Assembly (NCBI RefSeq): GCF_014256275.1
Contig: NZ_JACCFE010000002.1
Span: 6,212,001-6,276,000, forward strand
Direction: 5' to 3'
Length of the DNA: 64,000 bases
Origin: Rhodococcus sp. 4CII
Lineage (GTDB): Bacteria > Actinomycetota > Actinomycetes > Mycobacteriales > Mycobacteriaceae
Part shown: in pieces, positions 46,486 through 54,605 of the stretch
How the letters are laid out: every line of letters starts with the position of its first letter
Numbering within the stretch: position 1 is the stretch's first letter
Notes under the pieces: model-generated
What the model was told of the DNA's origin: nothing
The model's database searches: none
The model's input: the letters and a program-made list of their open reading frames with translations, nothing else
Position numbers and translations under genes: made by a program

Positions 46486-47462
46486 GACCGTTGCGGATCG
46501 GCGTGCTCGGTGCGTCGCGCATTGCGAAGGCGGCGATCGTCGGACCGGCCGCGGAATCGGGACACCGGCTCGTCGCGGTCGCCGCCCGGGACCGCGGCCG
46601 GGCCGAGGTGTTCGCGGCGACGTACGGCGTCGAGCGGGTCCACGACTCGTATGCGGACGTGATCGCCGACCCGGACGTCGACCTCGTCTACAACCCGCTG
46701 GCGAACGCGCTGCACGCCCCGTGGAATCTGGCCGCGGTGCAGGCCGGCAAACCGGTGCTGACCGAGAAGCCGTTCGCCCGCAACGCCGCCGAGGCGGAGA
46801 GCGTCCTGACGGCAGCGCGGTCTGCCGGCGTCACGGTGACCGAGGGATTCCATTACCTGTTCCACCCCGTCACGCGCCGGATGCAGGCGTTGCGCGCCGG
46901 CGGAACCCTCGGGCGGTTGCGGCGTGTCGAGGTCGTCATGCGGATGCCCGAGCCGAAGCCGGACGATCCCCGGTGGTCGCTCGAACTCGCCGGCGGCGCG
47001 GTGATGGACCTCGGATGCTACGGACTGCATGTCCACCGATTGCTGGCGTCGCCGAACGACGGCCCACCGTGGGTGGTCGCCGCCCGCGCATCCGAGCGGT
47101 CGCCGGGCATCGACGAGTGGTGCGACATCGACCTCGCGTATCCCGGCGGTGCCACCGGGTCGAGCATCAACTCCATGATCGCGGACGAGTTCGAGTTCAC
47201 GTTGCGGATCGTCGGCGAGCGGGGAGAAGCCCTCGCGCACAACTTCATCAAACCGAGCGAGGACGATCGGGTGACCGTGACCACTAGTGCCGGTTCGGTG
47301 GTCGAGCATCTCGGCACGCGAACGTCGTACGCGTACCAGCTCGACGCCGTGGCCGAGCACGTGCTGCAGGGAGCGGCGCTGCCGATGAGCGTCGGCGACT
47401 CGCTGGCGAACATGACGATGATCGACGACGCGTACCGGGCGGCCGGGTTGCCGCTGCGCTGA
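46482..47462 (+). CDS. Gfo/Idh/MocA-family oxidoreductase
   Basis: A 326-residue NAD(P)-dependent dehydrogenase. The nucleotide site is GVLGASRIAKAAI at the N-terminus, and VLTEKPFARN holds the catalytic Lys of the family's EKP motif. It would oxidise or reduce a hydroxyl of a sugar or cyclitol. The GTG overlaps the preceding stop as GTGA, giving three genes joined by 4-base overlaps. It differs clearly from the IolG-like protein at 55484-56584. It is the last gene of the operon and converges on a LacI gene. Confidence 0.87.
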   Translation: MRPLRIGVLGASRIAKAAIVGPAAESGHRLVAVAARDRGRAEVFAATYGVERVHDSYADVIADPDVDLVYNPLANALHAPWNLAAVQAGKPVLTEKPFARNAAEAESVLTAARSAGVTVTEGFHYLFHPVTRRMQALRAGGTLGRLRRVEVVMRMPEPKPDDPRWSLELAGGAVMDLGCYGLHVHRLLASPNDGPPWVVAARASERSPGIDEWCDIDLAYPGGATGSSINSMIADEFEFTLRIVGERGEALAHNFIKPSEDDRVTVTTSAGSVVEHLGTRTSYAYQLDAVAEHVLQGAALPMSVGDSLANMTMIDDAYRAAGLPLR

Positions 47463-47483
47463 TACCGGAGCCCGCCGGCGCGG

Positions 47484-48536
47484 CTACGCGCGGGCCGGAC
47501 CGGTGGTGCCGCGCACCACCAGACGGGGCTCGATCACGAAATCCTGGGGGTCGAGGTCGTCGTCCTCGAGTCGGCCCACGGCGAACTGCACGGCGTGCCG
47601 CGCCAACCCGGCGGTGTCCTGCCGCACCGTGGTGAGGTCGATCCGCGACAACTGTGCCAGGTGGCCGTCGTCGTACCCGACGATCGAGATGTCGCCCGGC
47701 ACGTCGACGTGGGCACGGGTGAACACGTCCAGGAGGCCGATGGCGCACCGGTCGTTGCCCGCGAGCACGGCAGTGGGCAGGCGGTCCTCGGACAACAGGG
47801 TGTTCGCGGCGGCGACACCGGCCTCCTCGGTGTGCCGACCGGGGACCACGCGGATGTGGTCGGCGAGATCGTGCTTGCGCATCGCCGCGAGGTAGGCGCG
47901 ACGACGCTCGGGTGATCCCGGGTCGGCGCCGCCGTCGACGTGGACGATCTCGCGATGCCCGAGGTCCACCAGGTGGTCCACGGACTGCCGGATCCCTTTG
48001 GCGTCCGCGGTCCGCACGGTGTCGACCGCGGTGTGGGGGAGCGCGCGACCGACGACGGTGACGACGGCGCGGTCCGTGAGCGTGCGCAGATACTCCGCAT
48101 CGGAGTGCGGTCCCAGCAGGATGAGGCCCTCACACCGGTGACTGAGCAGCGCTTCGATCGCCTTGTGCTCGTCCCGGGTGGGTGCGCTCGCGGAGAGCAG
48201 TACCTCGTATCCGGTGGCTTCGGCCTCGGCGTAGATGGTGCCGATCAGGTCGGCCTGGAAGGTCTGGTGGACGTCGATGAGCACGCCGAGGGTGCGACTG
48301 CGTCCGCGTGCGAGCATGCGGGCTGCCCGGTCGAGCCGGTAGCCGAGTTCGTCCGCGGCCCGCAGGACGCGGTCGCGGGTCTCGTCGGAGGCGCCCGGTT
48401 TGTCGCTGAAAATCAGTGACACCAGGGTGCGCGACACACCGGCCCGGGTCGCGACGTCGGCCATCGTGGGCCGCCGATGCAGTCCTGCCGGCAGCCGCTC
48501 CGAACCCTCGTGCGACGCGGTTCGCTCGTCGAACAT
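47484..48536 (-). CDS. LacI-family regulator of the inositol transporter
   Basis: A 350-residue LacI-type regulator. HTH: MADVATRAGVSRTLVSLIFS, then SDETRDRVLRAADELGYRLD, then a sensor domain with TLGVLIDVHQTFQADLIG and NDRCAIGLLDVF. The ATG at 48536 follows GGGAG; an upstream in-frame start at 48578 is less likely. It is divergent from the sugar transporter, and two LacI-type palindromes lie between them. Ligand likely inositol or a related polyol. Confidence 0.9.
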   Translation of the reverse strand: MFDERTASHEGSERLPAGLHRRPTMADVATRAGVSRTLVSLIFSDKPGASDETRDRVLRAADELGYRLDRAARMLARGRSRTLGVLIDVHQTFQADLIGTIYAEAEATGYEVLLSASAPTRDEHKAIEALLSHRCEGLILLGPHSDAEYLRTLTDRAVVTVVGRALPHTAVDTVRTADAKGIRQSVDHLVDLGHREIVHVDGGADPGSPERRRAYLAAMRKHDLADHIRVVPGRHTEEAGVAAANTLLSEDRLPTAVLAGNDRCAIGLLDVFTRAHVDVPGDISIVGYDDGHLAQLSRIDLTTVRQDTAGLARHAVQFAVGRLEDDDLDPQDFVIEPRLVVRGTTGPARA

Positions 48537-48594
48537 CTCGATCTCCCTCGCTCGTGTCGTCGGGGGCGTGCACTGCACCGTCGCGACCTCGCCC

Positions 48595-48623
48595 TTGACA
48601 CTTTCTGTGATTCACCTCATAGT
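48595..48623 (+). promoter_or_regulatory. Promoter of the inositol transporter gene
   Basis: TTGACA (48595-48600), 17 bases, CATAGT (48618-48623). The expected start falls at about 48630, immediately before the tandem LacI operators. Confidence 0.6.
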
Positions 48624-48630
48624 AGAAAAC

Positions 48631-48655
48631 TGAAGCGCGTTAGTGAAGCGCTTCA
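48631..48655. promoter_or_regulatory. Tandem LacI-family operators
   Basis: TGAAGCGCTTCA (48644-48655) is a perfect 12-bp palindrome with the central CG of LacI/GalR sites. TGAAGCGCGTTA (48631-48642) is a second, imperfect copy exactly 13 bases upstream. They sit just downstream of the -10 element, so a bound repressor would block the transporter promoter. Confidence 0.75.
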
Positions 48656-48771
48656 GTCCAGGAGAGAACGCCTCGTCGGCTGCATCGAGCCGAGCGCATT
48701 CGGGCGAGAGCGACACGTCGACCGATCGTCCGTGTCGCGATGCGTGAGCATTCCCAGAAAGGCCACACCTG

Positions 48772-50229
48772 ATGTCGACAACCAGTACACGCGGAAGCGG
48801 CGGCGCCGCGCGGAACGAGCGCAGTCACAACCGTTTCCTGACGAAGCTCACCGTCATCTCCACGCTCGGAGGTCTGCTGTTCGGCTACGACACCGGGGTG
48901 ATCTCCGGGGCGCTGCTCTACATGAAGGACGAGCTGAACCTCAGCGCGGTCGGCGAGGCCACGGTCGTGAGTTCGCTGCTCTTTCCCGGCGCCGCCGTCG
49001 GCGCGCTGTTGGGAGGTCGGTTGTCCGACGCACTCGGCCGCAAGCGCACGTTGCTCGTCTGCGCGGGCCTGTTCCTCGTCGGTGCCCTCGGGTGTGCGAT
49101 GGCCCCCAATGTCGAGGTTATGGTGCTGGCCAGAATCATTCTGGGTTTCGGTGTGGGCGCTGCCGCCGTCACCTGCCCGCTCTACCTGGCGGAGATGGCC
49201 CCGGTGGAACGGCGCGGCCGGATGGTGACCATCAACGAACTGATGATCGTCACCGGGCAGATGCTCGCCTTCTCGATCAACGCGCTGCTCGATCACCTCA
49301 TCGAAGACCCGACGGTGTGGCGGTACATGCTGGCCATCGCCTCGGTCCCTGCCGTTCTGTTGCTGCTCGGCATGCTCGCGCTTCCGGATTCGCCGCGCTG
49401 GTACGCGTCGAAGGGCCGGCTCGCCGACACACGCCGCACCCTCGAGATGAGCCGCAGCGAGTCGGAGGCCGCCGACGAGTACGCCAGCATCAGCTTCCAC
49501 GCCGCCCGCGACAGGAACTCGAAGGTCAGCGGCGCCGTCCACTACCTGCGCGACTACCCCTGGATGCGCCGGATCCTCTGGGTCGGCTGTGGTCTGGCCA
49601 TCGTGCAGCAGGCAACGGGCATCAACACGGTCAACTACTATGCGCCGACGATCCTCGAGCAGAGCGGGCTGGGCGTCAGTGCGTCCCTCGTGGCCACCAT
49701 CGCGGTCGGTGTCACCTCGGTGGTCATGACGATTCTCGGAATCGTCCTGCTGGGCTTCGTGAATCGTCGCAAGATGCTGCTCACCGGTTTCATCGGCGTG
49801 GCGTCCTCGCAGGCCGCGCTGTCACTCGTGTTCCTGCTGCCCTCCTCCACGGGCCGCAGCTACATCATCCTGGCCGCGATGATGGTGTTCGTTGCCTTCG
49901 TCCAGTGCTTCATCGGAACGTGCGTGTGGCTGCTGCTCTCGGAGATCTTCCCGATGGCCATTCGCGGGTTCGCCATGGGCATCGCCGTATTCGTGCTCTG
50001 GACGACCAACGCCTTCATCTCCTTCGTCTTCCCGATCCTGAACTCCGTCCTCGGATCCACCGGAACATTCGGCCTGTTCGTTCTCGTCAACCTGATCTCC
50101 GTGTACTTCGTCTACCGATTCGTTCCGGAAACCAAGGGGCGCAGCCTCGAAGAGCTGGAAGACCGCCTCGGCGCGGGCGCGCCCGCCACCTCCGCTGCGG
50201 GGAGCACCGCCGCGATCGCCACCCACTGA
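48772..50229 (+). CDS. iolT: Sugar-porter MFS transporter, probable myo-inositol uptake (IolT-like)
   Basis: A 485-residue 12-helix sugar porter. GGLLFGYDTGVISGALLYMK at the start, GGRLSDALGRKR between helices 2 and 3, PDSPRW after helix 6, QQATGINTVNYYAPT in helix 7 and PETKGRSLEELE at the end are all family signatures. Closest by eye to proton-coupled inositol transporters IolT1/IolT2. Position beside a complete inositol pathway supports inositol as substrate. A 235-base leader region holds the LacI operators. A hairpin terminator follows. Confidence 0.88.
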   Translation: MSTTSTRGSGGAARNERSHNRFLTKLTVISTLGGLLFGYDTGVISGALLYMKDELNLSAVGEATVVSSLLFPGAAVGALLGGRLSDALGRKRTLLVCAGLFLVGALGCAMAPNVEVMVLARIILGFGVGAAAVTCPLYLAEMAPVERRGRMVTINELMIVTGQMLAFSINALLDHLIEDPTVWRYMLAIASVPAVLLLLGMLALPDSPRWYASKGRLADTRRTLEMSRSESEAADEYASISFHAARDRNSKVSGAVHYLRDYPWMRRILWVGCGLAIVQQATGINTVNYYAPTILEQSGLGVSASLVATIAVGVTSVVMTILGIVLLGFVNRRKMLLTGFIGVASSQAALSLVFLLPSSTGRSYIILAAMMVFVAFVQCFIGTCVWLLLSEIFPMAIRGFAMGIAVFVLWTTNAFISFVFPILNSVLGSTGTFGLFVLVNLISVYFVYRFVPETKGRSLEELEDRLGAGAPATSAAGSTAAIATH

Positions 50230-50246
50230 GCGCACGGTTTCTCACA

Positions 50247-50282
50247 CACCGGTACCGCCGCCTTCGGGAGGCGGTACCGGTG
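50247..50282 (+). terminator. Terminator after iolT
   Basis: CACCGGTACCGCC (50247-50259) pairs with GGCGGTACCGGTG (50270-50282) around a short loop that can itself pair CCT with AGG. It lies 17 bases after the transporter stop. Confidence 0.8.
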
Positions 50283-50289
50283 GTGGTGC

Positions 50290-50550
50290 TGTGTGGCACG
50301 CGTCCCGTGCAGTTCGTTCAGGTACACGGCGTCCTGCAGGTCGTGGGAGCGCTTGGTGAGTAGTTGGAGGGCACGCGAGTGCCGCGGCGTTCGTCTTCAT
50401 CGCAGCAGAGATCGTAGAACTCGGTAACCGCCACGACTTGCCGGTACTGAGCTTGCGCCAGCACCGCTTTGCCTGTTCGCAGCCCCTCGATCGCCGCGAT
50501 CCCGGCGGTATCGCATCCAGTACCGCCGCGCTGGACCTGTTGTCCCCCAT
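50290..50550 (-). pseudogene. Decayed coding remnant, possibly DUF222/13E12 HNH-endonuclease N-terminus
   Basis: The 424 bases between iolT and the ROK kinase hold no intact gene. On the minus strand three consecutive frames carry protein-like segments that read as one broken gene: MGDNRSSAAVLDA, then GIAAIEGLRTGKAVLAQAQY running to FYDLCCDEDE, then LQLLTKRSHDLQDAVYLNEL. At least two frameshifts separate them. The helical, Ala/Arg/Gln-rich middle segment resembles the start of DUF222 (13E12-type) HNH proteins, common repeated genes in rhodococci and mycobacteria. The family assignment is tentative. Confidence 0.4.
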
Positions 50551-50653
50551 AGTCTTCAACCCCCCGGGTATCGAACGTATCTTCGATAATACCTGGGGTC
50601 ACCGACAAGCGCGGCTCCGCCGCTCGTGAGTACTCAACGAGTCCAGCGACTCC

Positions 50654-51637
50654 TCATCCACGCACGGGCGCGGAGTGCCTCGCGAGTGTTGCGGCCCCGA
50701 TTCGCTGGGCGGATTCGCCGAGTTGGGTTTCGCGGATGCGGGCGAGGGGGCGGTGCCCGGAACCGGTCGAGAGGGAGGCGTAGACGTCGCGGGCGTGGTC
50801 GAGGAAGAGCGGAGCCGAACCGCTGACGCCGCCGGCGATGACGACGAGGTCGGGGTCGTAGACGTCACCGACCATGGAGAGTCCGACGCCCAGCCAGCGC
50901 GCGAATTCTTCCATCGTGCGGATGGCGAGCGGGTCCCCGTCCCGCGCTGCGCTGGCGATACGACGACCGGTGAGCGATCCCGGGTCGCTCGCCACCTCAC
51001 GGGCGAGGACCGTCGAACTGGTCGGGTCGGCGGCGAGCATTTCGATGGCCGTGTCGACGAGAGCGGTTCCGCTGCAATATCGTTCCCAGCACCCGCGTTT
51101 ACCGCACGCGCAGGGCCTGCCGCCCGGGACGACCTGGAGATGGCCCAGCTCGGGAGCCACGCCGTGACTGCCTCGGTAGAGCGCGCCGTCGATGAGCAGC
51201 GCCGCGCCGATGCCGGTGCCGACCGCGACCATCACGACATTGCGACCGCCGGCGGCAGCGCCGAACCGGTGTTCCGCCCACGCCGCCGCGTTGGCGTCGT
51301 GTTCGAGGACCACCGGCAGCCCGAGGCGGTCGCTGAGGTCGTTGGCCACCGGCACGTTCTTCCACGGCAGGTGCGGGGCGAAGCGCACGGTAGTCAGGTC
51401 GGGGGTGATGAATCCGGCGACGGCGAGCCCGACCGCGGCGATCTCGTGCCGGGAAGCGAGTTCGCGGACGGCGCGGTCGAGCGCATCCTCGAGGGCTTTC
51501 GCCGACTGCGGGGTGGGCGCCTGGACGGAGTCGAGTACCTCGCCGGTGTCGTCGACCACACAGGCCCGGATACTGGTACCACCGACGTCGATACCGACGG
51601 TGAGAGCGGAAACATGCACGAAGCCGACGGTACTCAC
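50654..51637 (-). CDS. ROK-family sugar kinase
   Basis: A 327-residue ROK kinase. GIDVGGTSIRA is the phosphate loop, and CACGKRGCWE is the Cys-rich zinc motif of ROK kinases (CxCGxxGCxE). EHDANAAAWAEH carries the catalytic Asp region. No DNA-binding domain precedes it, so it is an enzyme rather than a repressor; glucose or another hexose is the probable substrate. The GTG at 51637 overlaps the NDH-2 stop (GTGA). Confidence 0.88.
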   Translation of the reverse strand: MSTVGFVHVSALTVGIDVGGTSIRACVVDDTGEVLDSVQAPTPQSAKALEDALDRAVRELASRHEIAAVGLAVAGFITPDLTTVRFAPHLPWKNVPVANDLSDRLGLPVVLEHDANAAAWAEHRFGAAAGGRNVVMVAVGTGIGAALLIDGALYRGSHGVAPELGHLQVVPGGRPCACGKRGCWERYCSGTALVDTAIEMLAADPTSSTVLAREVASDPGSLTGRRIASAARDGDPLAIRTMEEFARWLGVGLSMVGDVYDPDLVVIAGGVSGSAPLFLDHARDVYASLSTGSGHRPLARIRETQLGESAQRIGAATLARHSAPVRG

Positions 51638-53022
51638 CGTGCCGGGGCCGTCGCCGCCTCGGGTACCACCAGGGAATCTTCCCAGGCATCGAGCCGGTTG
51701 ATGGCCGTTCTCGCGACCACTTGTTGTTCCGTGACGGCGAGATGCCCTCGTGTCCGGCCGAGGAACGACCAGGTCCAGGACATGGCGGTGGCGAGCCGGC
51801 TCTTGAAGCCGACGATGTAGACCAGGTGGATCAGGAGCCACAGCAGCCACGCGAGCAGCCCGGTCAATTGCAGACGGCCCACCTTCGCGACGGCGTGGAA
51901 GCGGGAGATCATGGCCATGCTGCCCTTGTCCGTGTACTTGAACGGGGTGCGTTGGGGCTTGTCACGACCCTTCCGGTGGGCGCGCACCTCCGCCGCGATC
52001 AGCGACGCGGCGTAGCGGCCGCCCTGAATCGCGACCTGGGCGACGCCGGGAAGCCCGTCCCGGTTCATCATGTCGCCCACGACGAACACGTTGCTGTGGC
52101 CGGGCAGCGTCAGGTCGGGCTCGACGAGGACGCGGCCGGCGCGGTCGGTGGCGGCACCGGTCTGCTCGGCCAGTTGCCGGCCCAGTGGGCTGGCGGCGAC
52201 ACCTGCGGACCAGATCTTGCAGGCGGCCTCGATCCGCCGCTCGACGCCGTCCTGGTCGCGGACGGTGAGTCCGTCGTCGTCGACGTCGGTCACCATCGCG
52301 CCGAGCTGGATCTCGACTCCGAGTTCGCCCAGCGTGTCTGCGGCAGCGCGGCGCAGTTTCTCGTCGAAGGGCGGGAGTACGGTGGGCGCCGCGTCGAGCA
52401 GGATGATGCGCGCGTCACGGGGATCGATGGTGCGGTAGGCGCCGGCGAGCGTGCGGTGGGCCAGTTGGGCGATCTCACCCGCCATCTCGACTCCGGTGGG
52501 CCCTGCCCCGACCACGACGAACGTCAGGAGTCGTGCCCGCTCGGCGGGGTCGCTGCACACCTCGGCGCTTTCGAACGCGCCCAGGATGCGGCCGCGCAGC
52601 TCGAGGGCGTCGTCGATCGTCTTCATGCCGGGTGCGTGCTCGGCGAAATGGTCGTTGCCGAAATAGGATTGGCGTGCGCCGGCCGACACGACGAGACTGT
52701 CGTACTCGGTGACGGTGGTGCGGCCGCGGTGCGTCGACGTGACGGTCCGGTCGGCGACATCGATCTTCTCGACTCCACCGATCAGGACGGACGCGTTCTG
52801 CTGGTCTTCGAGGACGAGCCGGGTCGCGGGAGCGATCTCGCCCTCCGACAGGATTCCCGTCGCCACCTGGTACAGCAACGGCTGGAACAGGTGATGCGTC
52901 GTGCGATCGATCAGAGTGACATCGACGTCCGACCGTCTCAGGGCCTTGGTGGCGAAGAGACCGCCGAATCCCGATCCGATGACCACGACCCGATGGCGCT
53001 GGGCGAGAGAGGTGTCGCTCAT
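51634..53022 (-). CDS. ndh: Type II NADH dehydrogenase (NDH-2)
   Basis: A 462-residue single-subunit NADH:menaquinone oxidoreductase. It has an FAD motif (VVVIGSGFGGLFATKAL), an NAD motif (VVVGAGPTGVEMAGEIAQLA), NVFVVGDMMN for the flavin, and C-terminal helices (LTGLLAWLLWLLIHLVYIVG) that attach it to the membrane. It regenerates NAD+ without pumping protons. AAAGGAAC precedes the ATG. It lies downstream of iolA in the leftward inositol gene run, where IolG and IolA produce NADH. A strong hairpin separates it from iolA. Confidence 0.92.
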   Translation of the reverse strand: MSDTSLAQRHRVVVIGSGFGGLFATKALRRSDVDVTLIDRTTHHLFQPLLYQVATGILSEGEIAPATRLVLEDQQNASVLIGGVEKIDVADRTVTSTHRGRTTVTEYDSLVVSAGARQSYFGNDHFAEHAPGMKTIDDALELRGRILGAFESAEVCSDPAERARLLTFVVVGAGPTGVEMAGEIAQLAHRTLAGAYRTIDPRDARIILLDAAPTVLPPFDEKLRRAAADTLGELGVEIQLGAMVTDVDDDGLTVRDQDGVERRIEAACKIWSAGVAASPLGRQLAEQTGAATDRAGRVLVEPDLTLPGHSNVFVVGDMMNRDGLPGVAQVAIQGGRYAASLIAAEVRAHRKGRDKPQRTPFKYTDKGSMAMISRFHAVAKVGRLQLTGLLAWLLWLLIHLVYIVGFKSRLATAMSWTWSFLGRTRGHLAVTEQQVVARTAINRLDAWEDSLVVPEAATAPAR

Positions 53023-53045
53023 GAAGTTCCTTTCGATCGAACGAA

Positions 53046-53079
53046 CTCCGCGCCGGACCGCGGACGGTCCGGCGCGGAG
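53046..53079 (-). terminator. Hairpin between iolA and ndh
   Basis: CTCCGCGCCGGACC (53046-53059) and GGTCCGGCGCGGAG (53066-53079) are perfect complements, and the loop ends G/C extend this to 15 bp with a CGGA tetraloop. There is no T-tract. It may be a full or partial terminator or an mRNA stabiliser. A 10-bp palindrome TTCGATCGAA (53032-53041) lies between it and the ndh ribosome-binding site. Confidence 0.65.
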
Positions 53080-53088
53080 AAGAAGTAC

Positions 53089-54594
53089 TTACGCGTTCTG
53101 GGGGAATCCGAGGTTGAGGCCGCCGTGGCTGGGGTCGAGCCAGCGGGTGGTGACGACCTTGCCGCGGGTGAAGAAGTGCACACCCTCGGTGCCATGGGCG
53201 TGGGTGTCGCCGAACAGGGAGTTCTTCCAGCCACCGAAGGAGTAGTAGGCCATGGGGACGGGGATCGGGACGTTGATGCCGACCATCCCGACCTCGACCT
53301 CGTTCTGGAACCGGCGGGCCGCGCCGCCGTCGTTGGTGAAGATGGCGGTGCCGTTGCCGAACTGGCTGGAGTTCACCAGTTCCAGGGCCTCGTCGTACGA
53401 CTCCACCCGGATCACGGACAGGACGGGTCCGAAGATTTCGTCGGTGTACACGCTCATGTCGGTGGTGACGTGGTCGATCAGGGTCGGTCCGAGCCAGAAC
53501 CCGTCCGCCCCGCCGTCGGCCTGCACGGTGCGCCCGTCCACGACGATCGTCGCGCCGGCGGCTTCGCCGGCGTCGATGTAGGAGGCGACCTTGTCGCGGT
53601 GCACCTTCGTCACCAACGGTCCCATGTCCGAATCCTTGGTGCCGTCGCCGATCTTCAACGTGTCGGTGCGCTCCTTGATCTTGGCGACGAGTTCGTCGGC
53701 GATGTCGCCGACCGCGACCAGTGCGGAGATGGCCATGCAGCGTTCCCCGGCGGATCCGAAGCCGGCGTTGACCATGGCGTCGGCGGCCAGATCCAGGTCG
53801 GCGTCCGGCAGGACGATGGCGTGGTTCTTCGCCCCGCCCAGGGCCTGGACGCGTTTGCCGTGGGCGGTGCCGGTGGCGTACACGTACTGTGCGATCGGGG
53901 TGGACCCGACGAAGGAGATGGCCTTGATGGCCGGGTGGGTGAGCAGTTCGTCGACGGCGGTCTTGTCGCCTTGGAGGACGTTGAACACCCCGGCGGGCAG
54001 GCCGGCCTCGGCCCAGAGTTCGGCCATCCAGAGCGCGGCGGTGGGGTCCTTCTCGGACGGCTTGAGCACGACGGTGTTGCCGGCGGCGATGGCGACGGGG
54101 AAGAACCACATCGGGACCATCGCGGGGAAGTTGAACGGGGAGATGATCCCGACCGGCCCGACCGGCTGGCGGATCGAATGCACGTCCACGTTGGTGGACG
54201 CGTTCTCGGTCATGCCGCCCTTGAGCAGGTGCGCGATGCCGCACGCGAATTCGACGACCTCCTGACCGCGGGACACCTCGCCCAACGCGTCGGAGACGAC
54301 CTTGCCGTGCTCGGAGGTGATGATCTCCGCCAACTCGCCCTTGCGCTCGTTGAGCAGTTCCCGGAACTTGAAGATCACCTGGGTGCGCTTGGCGAGGGAG
54401 GTGTCCCGCCAGGCGGGGAACGCGGCGGCGGCGGCGTCGATCACCGCGCGGGCGTCCTCGACGCTGGCGAGCGCGACCTGACCGGTGACCTCACCGGTGG
54501 CGGGGTTGGTGACGGGTGCGGTGTTGCCGCTGGTCCCGGTGAAGCCCTTACCGTCGGACCAGTGGGCGATCTCGCGAGTGATGTTGGTGCTCAT
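53089..54594 (-). CDS. iolA: Methylmalonate-semialdehyde dehydrogenase (CoA-acylating)
   Basis: A 501-residue aldehyde dehydrogenase of the MmsA/IolA type. FNFPAMVPMWFFPVAIAAGN is the family's cofactor region and GSAGERCMAIS holds the catalytic Cys. No second catalytic Glu is expected in CoA-acylating members. It turns malonate semialdehyde (from inositol) or methylmalonate semialdehyde (from valine) into acetyl- or propionyl-CoA. The ATG at 54594 begins MSTNITREIAHWSDGK. It lies 11 bases after iolH. In this context it is the terminal pathway enzyme. Confidence 0.94.
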   Translation of the reverse strand: MSTNITREIAHWSDGKGFTGTSGNTAPVTNPATGEVTGQVALASVEDARAVIDAAAAAFPAWRDTSLAKRTQVIFKFRELLNERKGELAEIITSEHGKVVSDALGEVSRGQEVVEFACGIAHLLKGGMTENASTNVDVHSIRQPVGPVGIISPFNFPAMVPMWFFPVAIAAGNTVVLKPSEKDPTAALWMAELWAEAGLPAGVFNVLQGDKTAVDELLTHPAIKAISFVGSTPIAQYVYATGTAHGKRVQALGGAKNHAIVLPDADLDLAADAMVNAGFGSAGERCMAISALVAVGDIADELVAKIKERTDTLKIGDGTKDSDMGPLVTKVHRDKVASYIDAGEAAGATIVVDGRTVQADGGADGFWLGPTLIDHVTTDMSVYTDEIFGPVLSVIRVESYDEALELVNSSQFGNGTAIFTNDGGAARRFQNEVEVGMVGINVPIPVPMAYYSFGGWKNSLFGDTHAHGTEGVHFFTRGKVVTTRWLDPSHGGLNLGFPQNA

Positions 54595-54605
54595 GTGTTG
54601 TCCTT

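Noticed and set aside
44384..47462. Calling the three-gene operon a second copy of the myo-inositol pathway
   Set aside because: Only the TIM barrel resembles an Iol enzyme closely. There is no iolD, iolB or iolC counterpart, and a dioxygenase has no place in the known route.
50654..51637. ROK protein as a NagC-type repressor
   Set aside because: There is no N-terminal helix-turn-helix; the protein starts at the phosphate-binding loop, as kinases do.
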